Shown piece by piece: positions 48,660 to 59,960 of a stretch of 64,000 bases of DNA (position 1 is the first letter of the stretch; each line of letters begins with the position of its first letter). A model generated the notes under the pieces. That model was not told the origin of the DNA. It worked only from the letters and a program-made list of their open reading frames with translations, and did not search any database. Origin of the DNA: Lutjanus erythropterus (taxonomy: Eukaryota > Chordata > Actinopteri > Lutjaniformes > Lutjanidae); the NCBI GenBank assembly GCA_020091685.1, contig CM034603.1, forward strand, positions 3,792,848 through 3,856,847, read 5' to 3'. The position numbers and the translations under genes were made by a program.

Positions 48660-51600
48660 CACATCTAACACGGTCTGGTTTCCTAAAAATTTGTAAAAAA
48701 AATAAATAAAAATACACTATATAGCTCATATGTATAGCAGAATACAGTATGTTTCCCCACCGTGAAAGAAATCACTTAAATGGAGACAATGTTAACTGGG
48801 AACAGACCTGAAGATTAGTGAAACCCACAAAGGTTAAACATCTCACACTAAAAGAGAGAAAGAAGTGCAAATTAAAGGACTGAGTAAATGCAGAAGCACT
48901 GTCACTAATGGATTAATACCTTCATCTAACAAGGTTCCTGACAAGTGATACAAGAGAATAAACTGAATTTAATTTGGCTACTGCAGGAAACTAATGTGAA
49001 AGAAAATAACAAAAGTTACATTGTTATGGGCCTTAAATTTGTTATTTGCCTGTTTTTCACCAATATAGAGTGGTTGTACCATTTCAGTGACCTTTCCGTT
49101 TGGATCCTCGTGTCAAACATTCAATGAAATAGTGGGTTTATTTGTCTTTGTATGTCGTCTGGTTCAAGAGTTATGAAAACCGTCACTTTTTGCCACTCAC
49201 TAAACATCTGCTGGAGCCCATAGGCCATAAGTTGATCTAGCAAAAAGTCTTTACTAGACACCATTGGGGTCCTAAAAACAGGTTCCAAAAATTGTGATGT
49301 GGGTACATGGGAACCTGTTTCTCCCACTACTACTACTACTACTGTATTTTGATCATATAGTTGATAAAGAGGAACCTTGAAATATATGGACAAACTGACA
49401 GATCGCTGCATCTGACAGCAGAAGTATAAGGAGACGTTTCAAGTTCTGCTTCATTCCAGCAGAATGGAGAAGCTTGGTACTTGAACTCCCAGTGTATATT
49501 TAACTGTTGTTTAGAAAATGACATGAATAGTGTGACTACACCAAAGATTGCCTAACAGTGGCTACAATAAGCTACTGGTAATACCAGAACAAATAATGCT
49601 GTTCATTTGACAGCAAAGGAATTCGCTATTTCCTCTTTCAAAAGTTATATAGTCTTGGTTCATGGCCAAAATATGTGTGAGGGAAGTATAATCAAATTAG
49701 ATTGCTTATGCCTCAAGTTTCCATTCCTCATTTTCTTCTCTTTTCTGTCGGGTTCCCTCTATTAACCTGACAGGGCAAGAAAAAATGGCAGAGAATTTCA
49801 GTATAGGTGAAGGAACAGAGGTTAGGCAGACAGATACAATTCAATGGGACAGGTTGCAGGTAAGGAGAAGGTTGTGTGGCAAAGATGAAATTAAAAAATG
49901 CGAAAAGACTGGGTTGAAGAAATGAAGGTATCAGAAGATGTGTTTATAACAGTGGCCCTCAGGCTGTCTGAGGGGCAGTGGTGAGAAAATAAAAAGGGCA
50001 CCAGCTGTATGCAGTGGGGCAACAGCACACAGAAAACTTGTGTGCATTTATGTTGAAACAGTTTCAAATGCTGATTCGATTACTACACCTCTGTAATAAA
50101 GAAGGCGCACAGAAGCTGACACATTTTCTAACATGTAGGGCAGCAGTTTTCTCCACTGGAGGGGAACCCTAGACCAGGGCACTTTATCATATTTTATTTA
50201 TCATGGGGGCATCCATGTAAACATGAACATATTCTAGTGCTTCAATCACTTCCCCGACTCCCATTCCAATAAAAAAAAAGGTGCTGAAATAAAGCAAATA
50301 TAAAAATGTTACAACAAATGTGTAGACAGCTCTTGATTCGTGGGCAGCCTTTGTGTCTTAGCCTCTATGTCGTCCTGCAGTTGGCTGATTTAGTGAGCCA
50401 AGAGAGGAACTTCTTCTTCTAGTTTGTCTCTTCAGGGTCTGTCAGTGTAAGTGGCTCTGTAACAGTCTGTGTAGAGAAAACCCTCTTCCCCGGCTTATAC
50501 TCAATCCAGCTGGGTTAGCTCTCTTTTTAGCTCTGCTTCCTCTTCTTCGATTGGGGATGTTGAGGTTATATGGTGACTCATCTCTAAGCTTTGGCTTGGC
50601 CCCAAAGCTCTCAGCGGGCCTGAAGTGGTTCGTGATCTCTTTGACTATGAGGCAGCAGGCCAACAGTGCATTCTGAACATCCTCCTTTAGGGCACCTTCA
50701 GTTTTTCCCATGTGTCTTTGCCTCCTGTTGCAGCAAGAAGTAGTTATGCTCCACCATCTCCTTTTCAAATACCTGGTTCCTCTGATGCTGTGGTATGTAT
50801 TTATCGCAACCTGTAAAAAGTTCCACCAGGAAACATCAGATCGGTTCAGTCAGTGACCAGATTACATTTTACAGGCTCAGTCTGAAGCCATGAGCTGAGA
50901 GGACAGTGGTACATGGTATTTCTGTATGGAAAAATGTATAAATTTGTATATATTCTAATTCAGTTTTAGTTTTTCTTTTGTCTACATAGTCTTATAACTA
51001 TTTATAATATTATGTGGCATTATACATATTCAAATAGCCTAGGTTGTGCTGAAAAAAATATTATATCAGTTACTTACTTATCTTACAGTACTGAATGTAT
51101 ACAATAGTTTAAATAGTAAGAGATTCAAGGTACTAGTACATTTTAAAAAGTGGCCAGACTCCAGAGGGTAATGACTATATGTCACTTTACAGTTCCCCCC
51201 GCACCATCTTTTAATCATTTTCAAAATGTGTTTTTGACAAGCCTAACACACGCACAACTGTTATTGGAGCACAGAGCAAAAAGGGGCGGGGCTTACGAAG
51301 GGTGAATTCTTGCATAATAGGGCTTTAAATGACTATGGTGCACATGTGTTTTGTGCTCTAAAATAACTTGTTTTGAATTTATACATCAGTGACACTCACT
51401 GGCTTACAATACCAATGAAGCAGATCCAGAAAGAAACTTCTTCTTTTCTGTACTTATGAGTTAGTGGCAACACTGAGGATTTGTAGTTTGCAGATATAAT
51501 CACATGTTGTAGGTCATTAAAATCGATCACTGTTTTTTCATTTCTATTCACTTTGAGTACCCATCTGTCTTTATTTAGAATATTAATGAACGCTCATGTT

Positions 51601-52165
51601 ATCATCAGCTTTTAAAGCTCCAGCAAAATGTTTCTGACATCAACACTGAATCAGATGTGGAAGGGCTGCTGGGTAAATTAATCTAATGGTTCAGTTGCTT
51701 TGTTTTGTTTGCTTTGTTTTTCTGCCCTCTACTGGTCATAATCATTTAATAACATTTATATTTTCATCAAATTATTACCATTTTTGCATTACTTTCAAGT
51801 TTGAGGTAAAACATCATCTCTGATATCACTGACTGAGGAGTTTAATGTGCTTTAAGGTTTCACCCCAATAAGTTTCACACCATCTCTTAACATTTCGATT
51901 TTTCTGTAAGCAAATAAATGAGTGGCACATCAACATCTGGGTTCATTTCCTTTCAGATATAATACAATCTCTTCCTCTCTTTTCAGACATCATGGTATTT
52001 GTGCCTTTTATTCATTGTTACATATCAATAAAAATGAGAACATATAGAAAAACAAAACCCCGAAACCAGTGGGGTCATCTTGCAAGTGGTATAGAATTTT
52101 TTTAAGGTTTTTATTCTTTGCTTTGCCCTCCAGGTAGCACACAATGGACAAGTAATTTCACAGTC
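48660..52165. other. intergenic between the TspO-like gene and arpc5
   Basis: No gene identified. The stretch at 49955-50220 is an inverted copy of the repeat near 5878-6600 (GGCAGTGGTGAGAAAATAAA, then CAGGGCACTTTATCAT). A minus-strand open frame of 108 codons at 50442-50768 lies just beyond. It is basic (NRRRGSRAKKR) and unrecognised, and probably part of that decayed repeat. A (TAC)n run sits at 49327-49342. Confidence 0.45.
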
Positions 52166-52171
52166 TTTGTT

Positions 52172-52560
52172 CACTGTAAAAAAAATTTAGAAATTCAAAA
52201 TTTCAAGGCAACTTACTGCAATAAGTTTTTGAGTTTTGAGCCCAACTCAAACTCTTTAAGTTAGAAAAGAAAGTTTTATCAACTACTAATCTGTTGTTGA
52301 GATAATTTACTTTTCTTCTTTAGGTAACATTCAGTCTTTGAGTTTGAGGGGAAAAAAATTCTATTTCAAAACCTTTTAAGTAAATTAGTTGAAGTGAAAG
52401 TGAATGACAGTTAATATTTTAATATTATCAATTAAAACTTTCATTTTCAGGCACTAAATATTGATAATTACAAATAGGGTTCATAACTCACTGTGAACAA
52501 TTTTTGAAATACAATTATCTTTGAGTTTATAAAACCCAAGGCTTATCTAATGAAGAATAT
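52172..52560. repeat. CACTGTAAAAA-type repeat
   Basis: CACTGTAAAAAAAATTTAG opens a segment that shares GAGCCCAACTCAAACTCTTT with 29549-29790 and AATTTTTGAAATACAATT with 31653-32585. Dispersed, non-coding. Confidence 0.6.
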
Positions 52561-52901
52561 AGATCAGCAAAAAGAAATTTTTGAAAAATCAGTTTTAGAA
52601 AAGTGTCTATCCTTGTGGTTTGACATTTGAAAAACCAATCAAAATGTGGGCCATTATCAATATGTGGGATGTTCACTCTCACATGAAGTGAAACACCTGG
52701 TCACCCTAGTAATATCTACACCAAACAAACCAATATCAGTACTTAACATGACACAATATTAGGATTTCTTCTTAGTAAAGCAATATACGTATATAATATA
52801 GAAACATGGGCTCTATTTTGAACCCTCTTTCCTGTACACCACGGTCCAGTCCGTTAGGTGGCGCTAATAAAGACGTGCGCTGGTTTAACAAACACCAACG
52901 A

Positions 52902-53030
52902 GGAAGTAGAAGAGGAAGTGAGGAAGTAAGGAAGTGGTCGCGCTGCTGGAAACTGGACAGTGCAGCTGCTGGTATCTGCTGTTCATAACGCTTCATTCTG
53001 CGTTAAATAGTCTTTATTACCGTGTCCAAC
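52902..53030 (+). promoter_or_regulatory. arpc5 promoter with four ETS-like GGAAGT sites
   Basis: GGAAGT occurs at 52902-52907, 52914-52919, 52922-52927 and 52930-52935, all on the plus strand, 96-129 bases before the arpc5 start codon. ETS sites (GGAA cores) near the start of transcription are common in TATA-less vertebrate promoters. The base composition is GC-richer than the surroundings. Confidence 0.45.
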
Positions 53031-53167
53031 ATGTCTAAATGTAATGACAGCAAGTTCAGAAAAGTAGACGTTGATGAATACGACGACAACAAGTTTGTGG
53101 ACGAGGAGGACAGCGGAGAGAACCAGGGAGGTCCGGACGAGGCAGAAGTGGACTCTCTGCTCAGACA
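53031..53167 (+). CDS. arpc5: arpc5 exon 1 (residues 1-45, part of 46)
   Basis: Encodes the acidic N-terminus through [10 protein letters not shown] and the first two bases of Gln46. Ends AGACA|ATATCCTTT, a U12-type 5' splice site. Confidence 0.93.
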
Positions 53168-56100
53168 ATATCCTTTAAGTTCTTCTTCATGAAAGTAAAC
53201 TGGTTCTAAAGTTACACGAGCTCAGACAGACACGGCGCGAGCCACCCGGAACAGCAGCTAGCAGCGAGCTAACCTTAGGGCTAACCGTACAATATGTTTA
53301 GCTAGCTGAGGGCTAAAAGAAGGCACAGTATTGTATATTTAGTCTAAGTTCCAGTTTCGCAGACTGTTTTTATATATATTCTTTTAACAGTTGTATAGTG
53401 TTATGTGAGACACATTTATTAGGCTCTGGGTTCGCGGTTTGCAGGAAATTTCCGCTGAGTAGATGTCAAAGTGACGTTTCCGGGTGTCAGTTCACAGGAG
53501 GGTGTGGTCGCTGACTTTTCAAGGTTTAGCGTTTCAAGCGTTAGCAAGTGATGTAATCAGACGTGTTTTTGTGTGTGTGTCATAATACCTAACATCAGTG
53601 CTCTTTAATTATCCAGTGCAGTTTACGTACTAATTAGTGGTTAGTTATTATTAGTAGTGCATTCATGTGGTGTCGAAATAATAGGAAAAATGATTTCCCG
53701 ACTGTGAAAATTCACCTGAACGCCCCCTTCAATCGGAGAAAAATTGACTTGGCTTTTGTGAAGTTCTGAGAGATAAGATCATTTACACCTCTACGTAACT
53801 ACTTATATGTGGTTTTCTGTGGTTTTCATAGTTGAGATCGAAATTGATCATAAGGTCAGATGTTAATTTCTGATTTCACCTTAATTTAATGAGTAAGGAT
53901 TTTATCTTTAAAACAGAAGCATCCTTGTGTTTAAGCTCCTGTGCTTCACTGGTGGCTTTTATTCAGCAGTAATGTGCTCCAGGTGTTGAGTTTCTTTGTC
54001 AAGAGCTTAAAAATTCAGCAAGTATTTTCAAGCTGCAACTTTTCTTTGTTAGGATGTAGATTTAATCAGTCCCTCCAGGATTTCCCTAGCTTTTTTTGGT
54101 GGGATTGTTGCGACCTAAAATGCCTGATTTCCCAGCAGCCTTTCTAGAAAATTGTGATCCTTGTTGCAATGTTCTTACAGGTTTCTTGTAATGAAACTGC
54201 AGGAGCAAATAAAAGTTGCAAAGAAATAAAACTCAAAGGCAGCTTGCTCTGAGAATTAAACCACACAATGCTATGAGCATTCTAAGTAACCTTACCAAAA
54301 CGGCTCAGGATTAGAAAAAAACAAAATCTGCGTCATGTGTAAATGAAGAAGTGCACCTGCGGGAACTCTTTCAGGAGCTCACATTCGGTCAGAACAACAA
54401 GCACAAAATTATAAAATATAAAAGTGCACAGAGCATTGATAAAATATCAATAATGATGACAAACCTTGTGTTCTTTTCACTACCAATGACAAAAATATAG
54501 CATAAAATTATGCCATGATGATTGGACAAAATTGCAAGGCTGTGCAGAATTCATAGTGATTTTTACTTATTAAAAACACACAAATGTCATGAATATGTTA
54601 CCTGGAAGGGCGCGCAGCAGTGATGAAAACAGTTCCTCTTATGTGTTTGTGTTTATTTAGCAAAAAATATAAATGTGTATGCATGTGTGTCCTGTGGAAC
54701 TGTGTTGTCCTTAACTGTTGTTTTGCAAGGGGAACATGAATGGAGCTCTCCTCGCTGCGCTAAAGAATCCTCCAATCAACAACAAGAACCAGAATGCCAA
54801 GGTATCAGTATTTGTCTTTGTAATAAGTGTAATAATACAGTCAGAAGGTGCTGACAGAGGAAATCCTCCATACTTTGACTCACAGTGTTCTTCATCTTCC
54901 TGTCTATTATTGTCTTGTATCTCTGGATGGCTGCCATTCATCAGTCAACTTATTTGAAGTGTTAATTATCTCCACCAGCCAGAAGGCTTCAGCAGGAGGG
55001 AAAGCCAAGTCACTGAGCTCCACGTTATTTGATGTACAGTTTCCTCCCTCTGTGTGTGCAGGACCGAGCAGAGGCCATGGTGGTCAAAGTGCTGAGCAGT
55101 TTTAAGAGCAGCGACATAGAGAAGGCCGTGGGCTCTCTGGACCGAGCTGATGTGGACCTGCTGATGAAATACATCTACAGAGGCTTCGAGAAACCCTCGG
55201 ACAACAGCAGCGCCGTGCTGCTGCAGTGGCATGAAAAGGTATGTCCTGTAGTTGGTGTGAGTAAAGAGAAAGCAAATGAAAATCACTTTTGTATGAACAA
55301 ACTGTGCATTGTTGTGTAAGAGTATTAAGAAGAATGGTCATTCATTCTGTTGCATTGTAAACTTGAGATGGTAAAATCAGCTGGTCAGATGTGAATGTTG
55401 AACTCACTGTTCAAAATCTGATGAACAAACAAACATAAATGGGATAAAAGTTCATTAAGTCTCCTCAAGGACTTTCCATTGGACCATTTGCAAAAATAGG
55501 CTGGTATTATTGTTCTATATTTTTGTTTGAGATAGACCAAAATCAACAATCACTTTGCTCCTGTCAGTGTATTTTTCTGCACATTTTGAAGGATCACATT
55601 TGAAGAGCAAACAGCAAAATTCTTCCTCAATTTTGCAGAGGTATTTACACATTTGAGGTGGCTGTTGCCTTTTTCTAGAGTTAATTCTATTAATATGAGA
55701 TGCACACAGTTTTTCTGAATTAGTTTTGAAGTAATGAACATTTAACTCAAATGACTGATGAGCTGTTTTCATGTCCATCAGTCTCCTCATGTCTCTGTAA
55801 CACATCCACGATGTTCCACACAGATCTGATGGAACCTTCCTCACATTAATACATGAAACTTTTTTCTTTTCTACATTGTTTTTCACTTCGCCAACCTGCT
55901 GTGTATTTCAATGAACCAACTCAGTTACAATTCAAGAAACACAGCTGTCAGTCCATCTGTCAATACTGTTTGACTTCTCTACCCCGTCCATTCTTCCTAC
56001 TAAAAATGTGATTTAAAAAAAAAAGGCTCACAAATATATAGTTTAATTTTTATAATAGTGCATTTGTTGGGGACTATTTTCAGCAGTGGATTAATCCACA

Positions 56101-58333
56101 TTTGGTGTTCTAGTGAGTATTTGGGGCTGCAGGATGGTGTGTGTGTGGGACTGAATCAAAATAAACTACAGTGTGTGTGTTCATGGTGATGAAGGAACAT
56201 GTCAGCCAGTGCAGCAGTGTGACTCACTGATGTGTTTCTAATATTTGTGGACATCAGTGGAGCTCTGTGGCTCAGAGGAAGAAAACAGATGAGGCTTTGA
56301 TACACATAGAACACTTGTTAGCGGATACATTCACTGTCAAGCTTGATGTTATCATGGGATTTGATTAATGATGAGAAAAAGACTTCTCCTTTTAGTATAA
56401 TAGGGAACTGGTTTGCCAGTGGATGATGTTTTAGCATCATCATTTTCTTGACAACTTCATCTGTAATCAGGGTTAACAGGTCTGCATTTTTTCCACAGAA
56501 TTGGGCTACTTCTGAAGTGTACTCGCAGGATGAATTTTTGTCGGGGCTTGGTTGGGAAGACTTATTTTGCGGGGAAATTACATGAATAATACCTATAAAA
56601 CACATCCATGTTGGAAATTAAATAATTTATTTCTACCAAAAACCTACCAAACTGACCCCAGTTGCACTAACAGGAGCTAAGCTATGTTGGTCTTAACTTG
56701 GCATTCTAAGTCCACCCTATTAATTAGACCGATTGCACCATCTAGACTTAAGATTTCTTCTTGCTAAGACTGGGTGTAAATCTTATGCTTAGTCAGGAGC
56801 AGGCTTAAAGTTATAGTTCACCCAAAAATGAAATTTCACTCAATATCTACTCAGCCCTGTGCTGATGTGAGGATGGGTGAAGATCTCCAGTTCACAAAAC
56901 ACTCCTGGAGCTTCAGCAGAAAACAGTGTTGCAGCCAAATCCAGTACAGTTGAAGTGAATGGTGACCAGTTTTAAAATGTAAAAAAAGAACACAACTGGA
57001 GATCTTCACCCATCCTCACATCAGCACAGGGCTGAGTAGATACTGAGTGAAATTTCATTTTTGGGTGAACTATCACTTTAAAGTCAAGTCTAGCCTCGTT
57101 ATTACAGATGTTCAGCCTCTAGTCAAAGGTAGCTTATATTCTGTGCCATGAATGCTCAAAGAGACGAGTAATTCAACAGAACTGTGTTGAAAATGAAAGA
57201 AATACAGGTCAGACGTTAAAGTCAGACATTAAAGTCAGACATAAGAATTACATAACATTTGCAGAATTTACAAAAGGCCTAATTAATTAAGAATTTGTTG
57301 TTAGCAGTGCTTCACGTTTATTAAGTTTCTCCTCATGCAGCAACTCAAATTTTTTTTAAGGTAGTCTGGGGATATTGTGGTTACTGTATCTGTCCATCTA
57401 TTTTATCTGAACAACTATTTATGTCTTCAGTCAGACTTTTGTTGTGCTGGCTGCACAGCTCTAGTAGTTATCTTACCTCACTGTGAGGTGAAATTGTGTT
57501 TTCTTTATCTTTGATCCTCCATAACATATATGCAAAATATCAATGATTTGCAACAAATCAGCAAGACAGAGGAATATTGTTAATAATGTGTTCTAGAAAC
57601 ACACACAGCTACAAAATAGGAATAGTACTGTGAAGACTGGGCATAGTTAAGACTAGGCTTAAGTCTGGTTGGTGCAACTGGCGTAAAGTCTAGGGCTGCA
57701 GCTTACGATTACTCGGTCAGTTATTTTTGTAGTTAGTTGTTTGGCCTATAAAATGACAGAAAATGGTGATAAATGTCAATCAGTTTCCCACAGCCTGAGG
57801 TGACGTCTTCTAATATCTTTTTTTAGATCACAACCCAAAGATATTCAGTTTACTGTCATAAAGGAGAAGAGAAACCAAAAAATATTCACATTTAAGAAGC
57901 TGAAATCACTGACTTTTCTTCTAACAACAATGACTCAAAAGTCAAAAGTTGTAGTTGACGATTAATTTAATAATTGATTACTCGTTGCAGCTCTAGTTGA
58001 GTCCAGACCGGTCTTAACTAAGACCGACCTAGCAGTTAGGACTGGGCTTAGTAAAGACCAGTTGGTGCAGCCCATTCCAGATCAGCATGTTCACACATGC
58101 CCCTGTAAACACACAAAAGTAAAATGGTTTTGTGGTTTTGGACTTGTTTTGTCACACAGATCTGGCAACCCTGTCTGTAATAAACAAGTTTGTTGTCTGC
58201 TGTGTCTGCTGCAGTACACTAGATCTGCTGTCTGCCTTTAATATGTGTGTGTGTGTTTGTGTGCCCTCAGGTCCTGGCAGTGGGAGGAGTGGGCTCTATA
58301 GTTCGAGTCCTGACTGCCAGGAAGACCGTCTGA
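53031..58333 (+). CDS. arpc5: actin-related protein 2/3 complex subunit 5 (4 coding exons, 149 aa)
   Basis: Coding exons: 53031-53167, 54729-54801, 55062-55238, 58271-58333. The protein is the 16-kDa subunit of the cytosolic Arp2/3 complex, which nucleates branched actin filaments and in which ARPC5 helps hold Arp2. Visible landmarks: [20 protein letters not shown] near the N-terminus, [49 protein letters not shown] and the C-terminal [13 protein letters not shown]. Length (human 151) and the 'MSK' start and FRKVDVDEY fit ARPC5 better than its paralog ARPC5L. Intron 1 carries U12-type signals but appears to need AT-AA ends; introns 2 and 3 are GT-AG. The 3' UTR holds a CTC microsatellite and ends near AATAAA at 59028-59037. 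Confidence 0.97.
53168..54728 (+). other. arpc5 intron 1, U12-type with apparent AT-AA ends
   Basis: The 5' end ATATCCTTT (53168-53176) is the exact minor-spliceosome consensus. GTCCTTAAC (54707-54715) matches the U12 branch-point consensus TTCCTTAAC at eight of nine positions, 13-15 bases before the acceptor. Frame requires exon 2 to start at 54729 (third base of Gln46, then GGG AAC ATG), so the intron ends in AA. Ending at AC or AG would shift the frame. AT-AA is a rare but reported end for U12 introns. Confidence 0.85.
54729..54801 (+). CDS. arpc5: arpc5 exon 2 (residues 46-70)
   Basis: Encodes [20 protein letters not shown] then NQNAK. Donor CCAAG|GTATCA, phase 0. Confidence 0.92.
55062..55238 (+). 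CDS. arpc5: arpc5 exon 3 (residues 71-129)
   Basis: Acceptor GTGTGCAG, donor AAAAG|GTATGT, phase 0 at both ends. Encodes [20 protein letters not shown] through LLQWHEK. Confidence 0.96.
56805..57081. mobile_element. TTAA-flanked foldback MITE in arpc5 intron 3
   Basis: Starts TTAAAGTTATAGTTCACCC and ends GGGTGAACTATCACTTTAA: the arms are near-perfect inverted repeats, with TTAA at both edges (56805-56808, 57078-57081). The inner arms carry GAAGATCTCCAGTTCACAAA on one side and its inverse on the other. Non-coding. Same family as the larger element at 22557. Confidence 0.85.
58271..58333 (+). CDS. arpc5: arpc5 exon 4 (residues 130-149 and stop)
   Basis: Acceptor GTGCCCTCAG. Encodes [20 protein letters not shown] and stop TGA. 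The last 20 residues are nearly invariant in the family. Confidence 0.96.
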   Translation, partial: VLAVGGVGSIVRVLTARKTV

Positions 58334-58730
58334 TCGTTCCCGAACCCACAGAGTCCATCTGTTAACAGACGTTAATCGATACTCTGGCCAAACACGAGAC
58401 CTCCGGAGCCGAGCACAGGGATGAGCTTCTTCTGTTTCTGTTTCTGGACATGATCCCCGTTTATTTTTATACTGAAGCTGAGCGTCTTTCCTCTTTTTCT
58501 TCTGCATTCACTCTTTTCAATCACTCCTCTGGGATTCAGAAGTGCTGGCAGGGAGGCGGGGAGGTGCTGGCACCTCAGACTGTCTGCGTCTGCCAGCCAC
58601 GCAGAGAGAACAGACACATTTCAGACGCTTCACTCGGACACATTCTCTCCAAAGCAGCTCTCCACGCTCCTTTCAAACTGCTTCACAGCTGCTCTGATGC
58701 CTCTGCTGGCTCCCTCTAACATCACTCCCC

Positions 58731-58779
58731 TCTCCTCCTCCTCCTCCTCCTCCTCCTCCTCCTCCTCCTCCTCCTCCTC
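58731..58779. repeat. (CTC)n microsatellite in the arpc5 3' UTR
   Basis: About 16 CTC units. Opens a spurious minus-strand poly-Gly frame (58673-58936) that is not a gene. Confidence 0.85.
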
Positions 58780-59027
58780 TCTGAAGCTTCTGACTCATCC
58801 AGGTTGAGGAAATGGAAAAGATTGTTTTGGATGGACCGTCATAGACTGCTGACCTGTCCAGGTGTTTCCCTGCCTTTTGCCTAGTGCATGCTGGGATTGG
58901 AGTTCTTTTTCCCCTTATCATTCTAACTTTGTTCATTTTCTATTTTTTTCTACTTATACCACATTGTTGTGTAACCTGACTTTCAGGTGACACTGCTTAT
59001 ATTGTTTTTTATGAAATGAACAACAAA

Positions 59028-59037
59028 AATAAATAAA
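59028..59037 (+). terminator. arpc5 polyadenylation signal
   Basis: Two overlapping AATAAA motifs (59028-59033 and 59032-59037) about 700 bases after the stop codon, and the only good signal in this 3' region. Confidence 0.7.
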
Positions 59038-59323
59038 GTGCTAAACCTGAGTATTAACTGATTACGTTCCTGTCCTGTTACTTTAAAAGTCACAGCTCAA
59101 ATGAGCTTTTTCCTGTGTAATTAAAGTGATAACAGTGAGGCACGTTTGTGCAGACAAGTTTACTGACAGGTGAAGTCAGTGTAGTGTCTGCTTAGATGTG
59201 TGAACAACTAATTGAGATGCATCATTATGTGTGGTTGATGGTAAACTAATTAAACACTGTATCACCACTGGTAGAAACAAGCACTTCATAGTGTGATGTT
59301 TTAATGAGCAAAATCTTCAAGAT

Positions 59324-59324
59324 A

Positions 59325-59375
<51 letters not shown>
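59324..59375. repeat. (AC)n(AT)n microsatellite
   Basis: A short AC run continues into about 20 AT units. Confidence 0.85.
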
Positions 59376-59377
<2 letters not shown>

Positions 59378-59439
59378 CCTGGTTATTAAAGAAGAATATT
59401 AGGACCAGGAGTGAGGGAAAAATGAGGGCATGTCAACTC

Positions 59440-59960
59440 AAAATGGTATTTCAACTTTGTTATTCTCGGCATTCAGACTTCAACATTTTTATTTTACCCT
59501 TGGCATTTTGACTTGAGAAATGAAGAATTTAAAAACTCTTCCTCTTCACATTTTTTCCTCATGCCTGACCTTCATACTCTGCAGTAGAATGATTTTGCGA
59601 AGAGTTAAAACTATTTGACTTTATTCTCAACATTTCAACTTTATTCAACATTTATATTTATTTTTCACATTTCAACTTAACTGAACATTTTGACTTTATT
59701 TAACATTTTGATTTTACTGTCGACCACCCCCCCCCCAAATGCCTGGCCCAAATACTCAAAGTTCAACGTTATTCCTGGAATGCAAAATAAAATATAAATT
59801 TTCCTCTTTTACCTGGCCCCAATATTCTTCCATATTATTCTCCAAATTGAAAATTTTATTCCTCCTTTCATTTTTTCTCCTAATGCTCGGCCCTAATACT
59901 CTCCCATAATTTTGTTCTTTATTCAACTTGATCATTTCTCGTTGTATTGCAAGTTCAGTT
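59440..59960. repeat. degenerate AT-rich tandem array, CATTTTGACTTTATT type
   Basis: Variants of AACATTTTGACTTTATT recur at uneven spacing of roughly 20-25 bases. Four further blocks share a CCTGGCCC-AATACTC motif (about 59561, 59741, 59811 and 59886), giving a second, longer repeat level. Non-coding. Confidence 0.6.

Noticed and set aside
50442-50768. Basic 108-codon minus-strand frame as a possible gene
   Set aside because: No family match by eye, and it borders a decayed repeat. Kept only as a point to check.
58673-58936. Minus-strand frame with a long glycine run
   Set aside because: It is the reverse translation of the CTC microsatellite in the arpc5 3' UTR.
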